56,985 bases of DNA, taken from JACJYE01 sp964432875. GTDB lineage: Bacteria; Bacteroidota; Bacteroidia; Chitinophagales; Saprospiraceae. Each line of letters begins with the position of its first letter. Within the stretch, counting starts at the first letter, position 1. Positions 1 to 8,365 of the stretch are shown piece after piece. The notes under the pieces were generated by a model. The model saw only the letters and a list, made by a program, of their open reading frames with translations, was not told the origin of the DNA and ran no database searches. The DNA is taken from contig CAYSPJ010000018.1 of the NCBI GenBank assembly GCA_964432875.1, forward strand, positions 1 to 56,985, given 5' to 3'. Both the position numbers and the translations under genes were made by a program.

Positions 1-76
1 TAGGTAGTTGGTATTCCCAGCCAAATCTTCTACTTTTGCCGCATTGCATAATCATTCAAAAACATCGCTAGCTATG

Positions 77-670
77 ATGCGTTTATCCGGCATTTTTTTC
101 TTGCTTACCCTCGTGCTTTCCTGTGGGCAGCAGCCTGCTTCCGAAAGCCAGGCCGCTTTTGATACCACTGGCTTTGTCCTGGAAGACATCTCTGGTGCCC
201 CTGGTTACCAGCGGGCTATTCAACGCAACGACAAGGGGGTCCTCCTTCAGGAGGGCTTGCTGTTGAATGGGGTGCCAGAAGGCACCTGGATACAGTACGG
301 CGAGTCTTCTCCGCTACCCCTCAAGCTCATCAGCTTTGTGCACGGCAAATATGACGGCCCTTATATAGAATATGGACAGCAAGGTCAGGTCAAGCTGCGT
401 GCCTATTATAAGGAAAATCAATTGGACGGCTATTGGTCACAATTTAGCTTCGGGCGGCTCGAAAATAGCGCTACTTATAAGAACGGCCAATTAGACGGCC
501 CTTCCTACGAATACGATAAATTTTCTGGCAAGCTGCAAAAGGAGATCCACTACAAGGATGGCAAATTGCACGGCAGCTACCGTTTCTTCAACGAAGCCGG
601 CGAGTTGACGATGGAGTATGAATACCGCGATGGGGAAAAAATCTCCGGCGGTATGGTAGAGGGGGAGTAG
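77..670 (+). CDS. MORN/YwqK-like repeat lipoprotein
   Basis: The protein begins with a lipoprotein signal: charged Met-Arg, a hydrophobic run, then a lipobox ending in Leu-Ser-Cys about 16 residues in. It is therefore predicted to be membrane-anchored. The mature part is a string of about five short repeats rich in Tyr, Gly and Asp (patterns such as DGPYIEY, DGYWSQF, HGSYRFF), typical of MORN or YwqK-type repeat proteins. Two adjacent ATG codons (74 and 77) fit the signal peptide; longer starts would bury it. Function is unknown. YwqK homologues are annotated as antitoxin-like, but nothing here shows a toxin partner, so I do not adopt that role. Confidence 0.75.
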   Translation: MRLSGIFFLLTLVLSCGQQPASESQAAFDTTGFVLEDISGAPGYQRAIQRNDKGVLLQEGLLLNGVPEGTWIQYGESSPLPLKLISFVHGKYDGPYIEYGQQGQVKLRAYYKENQLDGYWSQFSFGRLENSATYKNGQLDGPSYEYDKFSGKLQKEIHYKDGKLHGSYRFFNEAGELTMEYEYRDGEKISGGMVEGE

Positions 671-867
671 CTGCTTCATAGCATCGGCTTAAGGCGAAGC
701 TTGGCAAAATGAATAAGCCCTTGCACTTGTTCGTATTAGCGTCTGCCCCTAAGAGCATTTAGGAGAGCCTCAAGTAGCCCTTTGGCCTCAAAAACTAAGC
801 CGCCGGCCGAATTTAGGGGAACGAGCCAGCCCACTCTTTGGTTTTGTCATTGGACTTCCATACTTTT

Positions 868-2424
868 ATGGTGGACGTGAAAAAAAAGTTGCTCATGATT
901 TATCCATTAACTTTCGCCGCTTGCCTGGCCAGCTTGGCTCTTTGGTTTGCCTACCGCTCTGACGAAGCCAAGAGCAGGTTTTTGCAAACCTTGTTCTTTG
1001 CAGTGTTATCCGCATTTATCGCCTCGGTAGCCTTGGCAAATGCCGCCTGGGAGGATAAACTCGGGGTGCTGTTCCGCGATTTGCTAGCCATGTCGGGCTT
1101 TGGCCTGGTTTTTCAGTTCTGGTCTTCCCCGCGCCAATTGCGGCGCTTCGGGCTGCTGGCTGTGGTGCTAGGGTTTGCTTATTATCAAGTAGCCATGGTC
1201 AATAGCTTTAAACCAACCAACCCTAGCCTGGCACATACCATATCCGTTGACAAAGACGGAGAATTGCTGCTGGAATTGGCCGAAGGGGCCAGGCTGGAGG
1301 TGCTGGACGGCATCGCGAAGCGCTACGGGCTGCAGCTCAAACCCGCGTTCCAGCCTCAGTCGCCGGATATGACGGAGTTAGACGACTATTTCCTCGTGGA
1401 TATCCCTGCCGCGCACGAGAGCAAGCTCGCGCAAATCATCAAAGAGCTGCAGGGGGTTAGCCAGGTGGATTGGGTCGAGCCCAATGAAGTGATAGAAGTA
1501 AGCCCTCTGCCCGCTGCTGATCCAATGCCCTCTGCCCAAAAGACCTTTGGCTTAAACGATGCTGGCATCGAACAGCTCTGGGGTTTTGAAGCCATGGGCA
1601 TCGACGTGTTGCTGGATTATCTGGAAAAGCAACAACTGCGCCCCAAGCGCAAAGCACTCATCGTCATCCTCGATACAGGGGTGGATGCGGCGCATCAGGA
1701 TATCCAGGGCAACTACCGCTCCATCCGAGCTGATTTCGACGACGACCCCATGGGACATGGTACCCACTGCGGCGGCATCGCCGGGGCTGTTTCCAATAAC
1801 AAGCTGGGCATTGCTTCCTTCTCGAAAGACAACGCCTTTGTTGAAATCTCCAGCGTCAAGGTGTTGAGCCGTTATGGCTCGGGCACCCAGAAGACCATCA
1901 TCGACGGCATCCTCCTGGCTGCCGATCAGGGGGCTGATGTCCTCTCCCTGTCGCTGGGCGGCCCTTCTGATCAAACCAAAGAGCGCGCTTACCGCAAGGC
2001 GGTAGATTACGCCAACAAAAAAGGTGCTATCGTAGTAGTGGCCGCGGGCAATTCGAATCGCGACGCCAAGAACTACGCGCCGGCAGGGGTGCCTGGCGTG
2101 ATCGCTGTAAGCGCCCTGGACGAACAGCTCAACCGGGCTTCTTTTTCCAACCACGTCACCAACGTCTCGATGGGCATCGCTGCACCGGGGGTCAACATTT
2201 ATTCGACTATCCCTAAAGATCAGTATGCCTCGTACAATGGCACCTCAATGGCTACGCCTTACGTGGCAGGCTTACTGGGCCTGCTGAAAAGCCTGGATCC
2301 GGATTTGGATACTGAAACAGCATACCGCATCATGAAAAAGACGGGCCGCTCTACGGGCAATACGACCGAGACAGGCTTCCTGATCCAGCCAGGAGAAGCG
2401 GTGAAGGAGCTGATGAGCAGATAG
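868..2424 (+). CDS. Membrane-anchored subtilisin-like (S8) serine protease
   Basis: This is a peptidase family S8 enzyme with the full catalytic triad: Asp269 in ILDTGVD, His297 in GHGTH, and Ser460 in NGTSMATP. Unusually, about four hydrophobic segments occupy residues 8-112, before a propeptide-like region (about 120-215) that ends near VDWVEPNE, as in I9-type inhibitor prodomains. The protease is therefore predicted to be tethered to the inner membrane rather than freely secreted. The ATG at 868 is preferred over an upstream TTG at 838; the ATG at 895 is also possible. It is followed 61 bases later by a nuclease gene with its own promoter box, so the two are probably separate transcripts. 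Its substrate is unknown. Confidence 0.85.
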   Translation: MVDVKKKLLMIYPLTFAACLASLALWFAYRSDEAKSRFLQTLFFAVLSAFIASVALANAAWEDKLGVLFRDLLAMSGFGLVFQFWSSPRQLRRFGLLAVVLGFAYYQVAMVNSFKPTNPSLAHTISVDKDGELLLELAEGARLEVLDGIAKRYGLQLKPAFQPQSPDMTELDDYFLVDIPAAHESKLAQIIKELQGVSQVDWVEPNEVIEVSPLPAADPMPSAQKTFGLNDAGIEQLWGFEAMGIDVLLDYLEKQQLRPKRKALIVILDTGVDAAHQDIQGNYRSIRADFDDDPMGHGTHCGGIAGAVSNNKLGIASFSKDNAFVEISSVKVLSRYGSGTQKTIIDGILLAADQGADVLSLSLGGPSDQTKERAYRKAVDYANKKGAIVVVAAGNSNRDAKNYAPAGVPGVIAVSALDEQLNRASFSNHVTNVSMGIAAPGVNIYSTIPKDQYASYNGTSMATPYVAGLLGLLKSLDPDLDTETAYRIMKKTGRSTGNTTETGFLIQPGEAVKELMSR

Positions 2425-2451
2425 TTTGTGGGTGGGTTTTCCAAATGTTTT

Positions 2452-2459
2452 TATCTTTG
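2452..2459 (+). promoter_or_regulatory. Bacteroidota -7 promoter box for the nuclease-ATPase pair
   Basis: TATCTTTG matches the Bacteroidota -7 consensus TAnnTTTG and lies 26 bases before the nuclease ATG. A TTTG at 2425-2428 or TTGTG at 2426-2430 could serve as the -33 element, with a somewhat long spacer. This also argues against the upstream TTG start at 2426. Confidence 0.55.
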
Positions 2460-2485
2460 CCCACAGCCAAACAAATTTTAGCCAA

Positions 2486-3379
2486 ATGAGTAGTAAATTC
2501 AGGACCAACCACAACCGCCAGGGAGGAGGGGCTTCCGCCGGCATGATTATCCGCGTGGGGCTTTTCGGTGCCATCATTAGTGGTTTGTTCTTTCTGTTCA
2601 ACCTCTTCATGGGCAATAGCACGGCGGAAGAAGACTTGGTGCGCGAAGAAGGAGAATACTATTTGCCCACCTCCACCACCGATGCTATCGTGCGCCACCA
2701 ATATTTCACCCTCTCGTATGCTGAAGCGCACGAGCAGGCCGAATGGGTAGCCTACCGCCTGACCCGGGAAGAACTGGATGCCCCCTGGGTGAGCCGCACC
2801 AATAACTTCCAACCTGACCCCAAAGTGAAAACCGGCTCGGCTACCCCCGATGACTACCGCAACTCTGGCTATGACCGTGGCCACTTGCTGCCAGCCGCCG
2901 ACCGGGCTTTCAGCGAAGAGGCGATGTCTGAAACTTTCTTGATGAGCAATATCAGCCCTCAAGCCAGCAACTTCAATAAAGGGGTTTGGAGGGAATTGGA
3001 GGAACTGGCGCGTTCCTGGGCCAAGCGTGACAAGCAGCTGTACGTGGTCACTGGCCCAGTGCTGAAGATGCCCATTAAGGGGAAAATCGGGGAAAATGGC
3101 GTTTCTGTACCCGCCGCCTACTTCAAAGTGTTGCTCGACCTGGAAGAGCCTATCGTCAAAGGCATCGGCTTTCTCATCCCCAATGAGGTCAGTTTTGAAC
3201 CTTTGCATAAGTTTGCCGTCTCAATAGACGAAGTGGAGGCATTGACGGGCATCGATTTCTTTGGCGATCTCATGCCCGAAGCCTTGGAAGATGAGGTGGA
3301 AAAAAGCTTTAACCTCGACTTGTGGGAGTTTAGCAAGCAAAAGCATCAGCTGCGCATCGAAAAGTGGAACAACGAATAA
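2486..3379 (+). CDS. Membrane-anchored DNA/RNA non-specific endonuclease (NUC1 family)
   Basis: The protein carries the beta-beta-alpha-metal nuclease signature DRGH (YDRGHLLPAAD) with catalytic His133, and the downstream Asn-containing motif SNISPQASNFN, both hallmarks of the NUC1/Serratia nuclease family. One transmembrane segment near residues 20-42 (after a basic, Gly-rich start) suggests anchoring with the nuclease domain outside the cytoplasm. The length of 297 residues is normal for the family. The ATG at 2486 is chosen because a promoter box sits just upstream and the extra residues of a longer frame are not nuclease-like. It is followed after 8 bases by a HerA-like ATPase, so the two are likely co-transcribed. 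A role in nucleic-acid scavenging or degradation is inference. Confidence 0.88.
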   Translation: MSSKFRTNHNRQGGGASAGMIIRVGLFGAIISGLFFLFNLFMGNSTAEEDLVREEGEYYLPTSTTDAIVRHQYFTLSYAEAHEQAEWVAYRLTREELDAPWVSRTNNFQPDPKVKTGSATPDDYRNSGYDRGHLLPAADRAFSEEAMSETFLMSNISPQASNFNKGVWRELEELARSWAKRDKQLYVVTGPVLKMPIKGKIGENGVSVPAAYFKVLLDLEEPIVKGIGFLIPNEVSFEPLHKFAVSIDEVEALTGIDFFGDLMPEALEDEVEKSFNLDLWEFSKQKHQLRIEKWNNE

Positions 3380-3387
3380 ATAAACCT

Positions 3388-4983
3388 ATGTCTGAGAAAA
3401 GAGAAAAATTCATCGCAGAAATCGAAAATGGCTACAACTTCAAGGGGTCTTCTATGGTCCTTGGCGGTGCCATGCTCGGTGGGGAGTCTATCCCTAATTC
3501 ATTGATAAAAGTGCCGCTCAAGACCATGAACCGGCATGGCTTGATTGCGGGCGCTACGGGCTCGGGTAAGACTAAAACCCTGCAGATTATTGCTGAGCAG
3601 TTGTCGAGAGAAGGCGTGCCTTCTCTGCTGATGGATATCAAGGGCGACCTCAGCGGCATCGCGGTGCCCAGTGCCGGCCACGCCAAAATCGACGAGCGCC
3701 ACGAGCGCATCGGCATCCCTTTCACAGCTGGGGCTAGCCCAGTGGAGTTCCTCACCCTTTCCGAAGAAAAGGGGGCTCGCCTGCGCGCTACGGTTACAGA
3801 ATTTGGGCCCGTGCTGTTTTCCAAAATCCTGGGCCTGAACGACACCCAGGGCGGCATCGTTGCCGTTTTGTTCAAATACTGTGATGATAAGGACCTGCCG
3901 TTGTTGGATCTCGACGACTTCAAACAGGCGCTCAAGTTCATCACTGGCGAAGGCAAAGCTGAAATAGAGAGCCTTTATGGTTCGATCTCCTCGGCTTCGG
4001 TCGGCACTATCATGCGCAAAATCGTCGAGCTGGAGCAGCAAGGTGCCGATTTGTTTTTTGGCGAGCGCTCGTTTGATGTAGAGGACCTCATGCGCTTCGA
4101 CCGCAACGGCCGCGGTATCGTCTCAATCATCCGCTTGACGGATATCCAGAACCGCCCCAAGCTGTTCTCCTCTTTCATGCTGCAAATCCTGGCAGAGATC
4201 TACGCTACTTTCCCCGAAGTGGGCGATATGGACAAGCCCAAGCTCGTCATCTTTATCGATGAGGCCCACCTGGTGTTTGAAGAATCTTCCAAAGCCCTGC
4301 TCAGCCAAATCGAGGCGGTGGTGAAGCTCATCCGTTCCAAAGGGGTCGGCATCTTCTTCGTGACTCAAAACCCTGCCGACGTGCCGGATGCGGTGCTGGG
4401 GCAATTGGGCCTCAAGATACAACACTCCTTGCGGGCCTTTACGGCTAAAGACCGCAAAGCCATTAAGCTGGCTGCTGAAAACTACCCGCTTTCTGAATTC
4501 TATGACGTAGCTCAGATCGTCACCGAGCTGGGCATCGGCGAAGCTTTGGTTACTGCGCTCAACGAGAAGGGCATCCCCACGCCCCTGGCTCATACGCTGC
4601 TGCGCGCCCCGGAATCGCGCATGGACGTATTGACGGATGACGAGATTGACCATATCGTGCGCAATTCAACGATCATCCGGAAGTACAACGAGAAGCTCAA
4701 TACCCGCAGTGCGCACGAAATCCTTCAGGAGAAAATAGAACGGGCGCATGAGGATAAGATGCAGGAGCAGTTGCGCGCCGAGCAGGAAAAAGCGGCTCGG
4801 GTGACCACCACCAGCACGCGCAGAGCGGAAAAGAGCACCTTCGAAAAAGTAATCAACAGCCCTACCACCCGCCAAATTGGCCGCACGGTGGCGCGCGAGT
4901 TGACCCGCAGCCTGTTGGGGGTGCTGGGCGTCAGCACGACCCGCCGCAGCAGTTCGAGCTCGACGACGCGCCGTAAACGTTAG
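3388..4983 (+). CDS. HerA-like ATPase, DUF853 family (YjgR-like)
   Basis: A cytoplasmic P-loop ATPase of the HerA/FtsK superfamily. The Walker A motif is GATGSGKT near residues 54-61, and the Walker B is LVIFIDEAH. The whole protein (531 residues) matches the DUF853/YjgR family in length and layout. The C-terminus is a basic Ser/Thr/Arg-rich tail (SSSSSTTRRKR) that could contact nucleic acid. The ATG at 3388 lies 8 bases after the nuclease stop. HerA-type ATPases often pair with nucleases (as HerA with NurA), but here the nuclease is predicted to be membrane-anchored and facing outward, so direct partnership is uncertain. Cellular role of DUF853 is not established. Confidence 0.88.
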   Translation: MSEKREKFIAEIENGYNFKGSSMVLGGAMLGGESIPNSLIKVPLKTMNRHGLIAGATGSGKTKTLQIIAEQLSREGVPSLLMDIKGDLSGIAVPSAGHAKIDERHERIGIPFTAGASPVEFLTLSEEKGARLRATVTEFGPVLFSKILGLNDTQGGIVAVLFKYCDDKDLPLLDLDDFKQALKFITGEGKAEIESLYGSISSASVGTIMRKIVELEQQGADLFFGERSFDVEDLMRFDRNGRGIVSIIRLTDIQNRPKLFSSFMLQILAEIYATFPEVGDMDKPKLVIFIDEAHLVFEESSKALLSQIEAVVKLIRSKGVGIFFVTQNPADVPDAVLGQLGLKIQHSLRAFTAKDRKAIKLAAENYPLSEFYDVAQIVTELGIGEALVTALNEKGIPTPLAHTLLRAPESRMDVLTDDEIDHIVRNSTIIRKYNEKLNTRSAHEILQEKIERAHEDKMQEQLRAEQEKAARVTTTSTRRAEKSTFEKVINSPTTRQIGRTVARELTRSLLGVLGVSTTRRSSSSSTTRRKR

Positions 4984-5015
4984 GCGAGGGCTTCTGCGGC
5001 GGTGGGCTTAGCGCA

Positions 5016-5052
5016 TTGCCCTCCCGATTTGCACCGCTTATCGGGAGGGCAA
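5016..5052. terminator. Bidirectional terminator between convergent genes
   Basis: A perfect 13-base inverted repeat (5016-5028 with 5040-5052, core GCCCTCCCGAT) with an 11-base loop lies between the + strand HerA-like gene and the - strand thioredoxin gene. There is no long T run on either side, so termination efficiency is uncertain. Confidence 0.5.
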
Positions 5053-5125
5053 CTTCGCGTAAGCCAACCTCATAAGGCAAGTTGAGCTATAACGCAGCTT
5101 GCTGCTGCCTTCCCTCCATTAAAGC

Positions 5126-5707
5126 CTACTCGGGCGTTATTCTTTTTACCAGGATGGGCTTGTAGCTCTTTTCGTAGCTTGACCAAGGGGTGTTTTTGTA
5201 ATAGTCTCCCGCAAAATAAGTAGCGATTTTCTCAAACTGCTGGGGCGTTTTAAAGCCAACGATAGCCTGGATGATCTCCTGGTTTTCATCCAGGAATACT
5301 ACCGAAGGGAAGCTCATCTGTCCGCGCAGCAGTTCAGCCGCCAACTCGTGGTAATTGCGCTTGCCAGTCTTTAAATACTTGTAGGACTTGCCCTTATACT
5401 CCAGTTCCTGCCGCTGCTCCGCATCGAATTTGACGGCATAGAAATGCTGGTTGAGATAAGCAGCGATGTTTGGCTCCTCAAAAGTAGCGCTGTCCATGCG
5501 CTTACACCATCCACACCAATCGGTATATACAGAGAAGAGGATTTTCTTTTTCTCCTTTTGCGAAAGCGCCATGGCTTCTTCCCAACTGAGCCAATTGATG
5601 GCAGCTTCTGCTGCTTGTGGGCGTAGTTTCTCTGTATATTCGTTTGGTTTGAATGAAAGGGCGCTCAAAGCGAGCATGGCAATCAGGATAATACTTGACC
5701 TTTTCAT
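5126..5707 (-). CDS. Exported thioredoxin-family protein
   Basis: A 193-residue protein with an N-terminal hydrophobic signal or anchor segment followed by a thioredoxin fold. The redox motif is Cys65-Gly-Trp-Cys68 in DWCGWCKRMD, and a cis-Pro region (MSFPSVVFLDE) follows. This layout resembles the thioredoxin-like SoxW/DUF255-type proteins of Bacteroidota and predicts periplasmic disulfide reduction or isomerisation. A near-match promoter (TATTATTG) occurs upstream on the minus strand around 5736-5743. It stands alone between a terminator hairpin and ribD. The redox partner is unknown. Confidence 0.85.
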   Translation of the reverse strand: MKRSSIILIAMLALSALSFKPNEYTEKLRPQAAEAAINWLSWEEAMALSQKEKKKILFSVYTDWCGWCKRMDSATFEEPNIAAYLNQHFYAVKFDAEQRQELEYKGKSYKYLKTGKRNYHELAAELLRGQMSFPSVVFLDENQEIIQAIVGFKTPQQFEKIATYFAGDYYKNTPWSSYEKSYKPILVKRITPE

Positions 5708-5808
5708 TCTGTAATTCAGTTTTGATTCATTTACGACTGCAATAATAGCTATAAGGAAACCATATAGCGAAGCCTCTTATGGCATGAGCAGGCCGATTTA
5801 AAGGAAGT

Positions 5809-6876
5809 TTAACGATTGTAAACGGATCGCGGGGCCGGATTGTAGTAAATGTGGAGTTTGTCGCTGCCCAGCGTGTAAGCCTTTTCCGGCGGCAAGGGCA
5901 ATGGTGGGGCTGGCCGGCCATCGAGGAGATAGGCAGAGGAGGTCAAAACGCGCGCTTCGTCCCAAAAATCTGCTTGCAGGAATTTTTCCAGGGTTTTGAT
6001 GCCGCCTTCGACGATGAGCGAGGTGATTTTTTTTGCCGCCAACGATTTTAAGACATTGTTTATCAGGTGTTCATCAAAATCCAATCCGATGTAGTCTACC
6101 GTCTCCAATGTGGGGTGTGGCGGAGGCTTAGCGGTGAAGAGCAGGGTAGGGGCTTTCCCATCGAATAGCGCCAGGTTAGAGGGGAGGGAGTGGTCGCGGT
6201 CGAAGCTGATGCGGTAGGGCGATTTGCCGAAATAGAGCCGGTTGTCGAGCCGGGGGTTGTCAATCCGGGCCGTATTGGCACCAATCAGGATCGCATCTGC
6301 CTCGCTGCGCCATTTGTGCACCAGGCGTTTGGAAAAGGCGTTGGTCAGCCAGTGTTGCCGGGCTTCATTGGGGGCAAAGCAGCCATTGGCCGATTGGGCG
6401 TATTTCAAGATTATGTAGGGGCGCTGCTTGCTGACGAAGGTGTTGCGTATGCTGCTGAGGCGTTCGCCAGCCGCTTGAAGCAAACCAGTTGAAACTTCCA
6501 CGCCTGCTTCGCGAAGGCGTTTTACGCCCAGCCCATTCACCCCTTCGCTCTGGTCCAGGCCGGCGAGGACGACCCGGGGGATTTTATGCTCCAGGATCAG
6601 TTCGGTACAAGGTGGCGTCTTGCCATAGACGTTGCATGGCTCCAATGACACATAGAGTGTAGAGTGGGGGAGGAGCCCCTGGTCGTGAGCAGCTACGCTC
6701 CTCACGGCGTTTACTTCGGCATGAGCCTGCCCATAGGCTTGGTGATAACCCTCGCCAATAATCCTGTCCTGATAGACGATTACCGCGCCGACCATGGGGT
6801 TGGGCGAGGTGCGGCCCGCTGCGAGTAGGGCCAGGTCGAAGCAGCGTTGCATGTAATCTTGGTGCGAAGTTGGCAT
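5809..6876 (-). CDS. ribD: Bifunctional riboflavin deaminase-reductase RibD
   Basis: RibD catalyses two consecutive riboflavin steps: deamination of diaminohydroxyphosphoribosylaminopyrimidine and NADPH reduction of the ribosyl group. The N-terminal deaminase domain shows the zinc site HAEVNA and PCNVYGKTPPC; the usual His after PCS is replaced (NV instead of SH). The C-terminal reductase domain starts near residue 150 (RPYIILKYAQSANG) and ends with the glycine-rich VEGG motif. The 355-residue length is typical. The start at 6876 (MPTSHQDYMQ) is favoured because a promoter box lies at 6898-6905, inside any longer reading frame. No other rib gene is adjacent. Confidence 0.95.
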   Translation of the reverse strand: MPTSHQDYMQRCFDLALLAAGRTSPNPMVGAVIVYQDRIIGEGYHQAYGQAHAEVNAVRSVAAHDQGLLPHSTLYVSLEPCNVYGKTPPCTELILEHKIPRVVLAGLDQSEGVNGLGVKRLREAGVEVSTGLLQAAGERLSSIRNTFVSKQRPYIILKYAQSANGCFAPNEARQHWLTNAFSKRLVHKWRSEADAILIGANTARIDNPRLDNRLYFGKSPYRISFDRDHSLPSNLALFDGKAPTLLFTAKPPPHPTLETVDYIGLDFDEHLINNVLKSLAAKKITSLIVEGGIKTLEKFLQADFWDEARVLTSSAYLLDGRPAPPLPLPPEKAYTLGSDKLHIYYNPAPRSVYNR

Positions 6877-6897
6877 GTAGGGCGATGGTTTATCCGC

Positions 6898-6905
6898 CAA
6901 AATTA
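6898..6905 (-). promoter_or_regulatory. Bacteroidota -7 box for ribD
   Basis: On the minus strand this reads TAATTTTG, an exact TAnnTTTG match, 21 bases before the ATG at 6876. It supports the shorter RibD start. No clear -33 TTTG was found at the usual distance. Confidence 0.5.
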
Positions 6906-7078
6906 CTTTTCTTTCAAAAAACCGGAGGAATCTTTTTTGCTTCGGTGTAAATTTCATATTTTCGCCTAATCAATTCCCAGCCCAATTAATCAAGCCTCAT
7001 TTTTTATTTCTCAGAACATAGCATTCCCATTGGACATACATTCAAAACATCTCGGAAACAACTTTAAATCCTCTGGGC

Positions 7079-7630
7079 GTGCTGTACAAAATCAAACTCA
7101 AGAATTCGGAAGAAACCGTATTGCTGGATGACCAGGTTTACAATTACCTAGCTACCGATCCATATCTAGTGAATGTTGACTTTGTCAACAATTTGCGGAA
7201 GCACTCCAGCGGTTGTGCGGTATTTCAAAAAACCTGGAAAAGGGCCAACGGGCAGTATAAGACGGAAACGATTTACCTGCACAAATTGGTCGCCGAGAAA
7301 TTCCTGCTGCACACCAAGACCAAAGAAAAAAACCTGGTTGGCTGCAAGAATGGCAACAAGCTAGACTGCCGCTTGGAAAACCTGGTCTTTCGCTCGCGCT
7401 CGGCGGCCAGCCGCAAGCGCAAGACAACCAGCAAGGTCGGCTATACTGGTGTTTACATGGAAAACGGCCGTTATCGCGCTTTGATCTCGGTCAAACGCCG
7501 CTCTATCCACATTGGCATGTATGATACTGCCGAGGAAGCAGCACATGCCTACAATCTTAAATCGCGGGAATTGTATGGCGATGAAGGCAAGTTTAACGTC
7601 ATACGGCCAGGTAAAAGTGGGGAGGGGTAG
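7079..7630 (+). CDS. HNH-AP2 homing-endonuclease-like protein with degenerate HNH
   Basis: The C-terminal part (about residues 119-176: YTGVYMENGRYRA, IHIGMYDTAEEAAHAYN) is a clear AP2/ERF-type DNA-binding domain, as found in free-standing HNH-AP2 homing endonucleases. The middle part (LHKLVAEKFLL, then VGCKNGNKLDCRLENL) aligns with the HNH_3 nuclease motif, but the usual VDH and DNR positions read VGC and DCR, so the catalytic His and Asn are replaced by Cys. The nuclease is probably inactive or altered. The start is uncertain: the frame opens with GTG at 7079 and no ATG or promoter box fits. It stands alone between ribD and mnmD. It may be a domesticated selfish element acting as a DNA-binding protein; this is inference. 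Confidence 0.7.
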   Translation: MLYKIKLKNSEETVLLDDQVYNYLATDPYLVNVDFVNNLRKHSSGCAVFQKTWKRANGQYKTETIYLHKLVAEKFLLHTKTKEKNLVGCKNGNKLDCRLENLVFRSRSAASRKRKTTSKVGYTGVYMENGRYRALISVKRRSIHIGMYDTAEEAAHAYNLKSRELYGDEGKFNVIRPGKSGEG

Positions 7631-7651
7631 CGCTAGCGGCCGCTATTTTTT
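7628..7651 (+). terminator. Small hairpin with T6 tail at the end of the HNH-AP2 gene
   Basis: TAGCG (7628-7632, including the stop codon) pairs with CGCTA (7641-7645), and six T residues follow at once. It lies between convergent genes. The stem is short, so confidence is limited. Confidence 0.35.
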
Positions 7652-7659
7652 GACCATGC

Positions 7660-8334
7660 TCATGCTGTTTTCACGGCCCGGGTCATCTCCCGTTTGCCCG
7701 GAGGGCCCTTGAGGGATTCCACCGTGAAGCCGACCCCTTTCAGCGTGCGCTTTACCGCTCCTTTGGCGCAATAAGTAACCAATATGCCAGTGGGTTTTAG
7801 CGCTTTATACATCCTGGACATCATGTTGGCTTCCCAAAGCTCCGGCTGGGTATCGGGGGCAAAAGCATCAAAATAGATGATATCGAAAGCAGCATCGTAA
7901 TCCACTTCCTCAAATTGCTGGTGGTGTTTACAAAAAGAGAAATGGGGCGTCAACTGGTGAGCATTCCCCCAGCTGAGGAGGTGGAGCTGCAGGAAATAGT
8001 CAGTGGCTAGATCACCTAAGAGAGAAGGGTAGTTCAACTGGCGGGCTTGCTCTAGCGAAAGCGGGAAGGCTTCAATCGCTTCGTAGCGGATATTTGCGCC
8101 ATGGCGTTCTGCCTCCAGCAGCGTCAGCACAGCGTTTAAGCCAGTGCCAAGGCCGATCTCCAGGATGGAGAGCTCCTGTTGGGCCGGCAGCTTATAGAAA
8201 AGAGCCGACTCAATAAACACATGCCGCGATTCCTGGATGGCGCCGTACCTGGAGTGGTAACTGACGCCATACTGCTCGGAAAAGACGGAATGGGAGCCAT
8301 CCTGAGTTTCGAAAATCTTGCCTGTTGCTATCAT
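7660..8334 (-). CDS. mnmD: tRNA U34 methyltransferase MnmD
   Basis: A 224-residue SAM-dependent methyltransferase matching the MnmD domain, which methylates 5-aminomethyl-2-thiouridine at tRNA position 34 to give mnm5s2U. The SAM-binding motif I is LEIGLGTGLNAV, and the characteristic YFDAFAPDTQPELW motif follows. In enterobacteria this domain is fused to an oxidase in MnmC; here it is a stand-alone methyltransferase, common in Bacteroidota. The gene lies 31 bases downstream of a small lipoprotein gene on the same strand. MnmH, encoded near 22-23 kb, works on the same nucleotide. Confidence 0.93.
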   Translation of the reverse strand: MIATGKIFETQDGSHSVFSEQYGVSYHSRYGAIQESRHVFIESALFYKLPAQQELSILEIGLGTGLNAVLTLLEAERHGANIRYEAIEAFPLSLEQARQLNYPSLLGDLATDYFLQLHLLSWGNAHQLTPHFSFCKHHQQFEEVDYDAAFDIIYFDAFAPDTQPELWEANMMSRMYKALKPTGILVTYCAKGAVKRTLKGVGFTVESLKGPPGKREMTRAVKTA

Positions 8335-8365
8335 GCCTGTCGGCTGCCGGTATGGTAGGCGGCTG

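Noticed and set aside
77..670. Toxin-antitoxin role for the MORN/YwqK-like lipoprotein
   Set aside because: No toxin-like neighbour, and a lipoprotein signal makes a cytoplasmic antitoxin unlikely.
2351..3208. A 285-residue minus-strand frame opposite the NUC1 nuclease
   Set aside because: It overlaps a gene with an intact DRGH nuclease motif and has no recognisable domain of its own.
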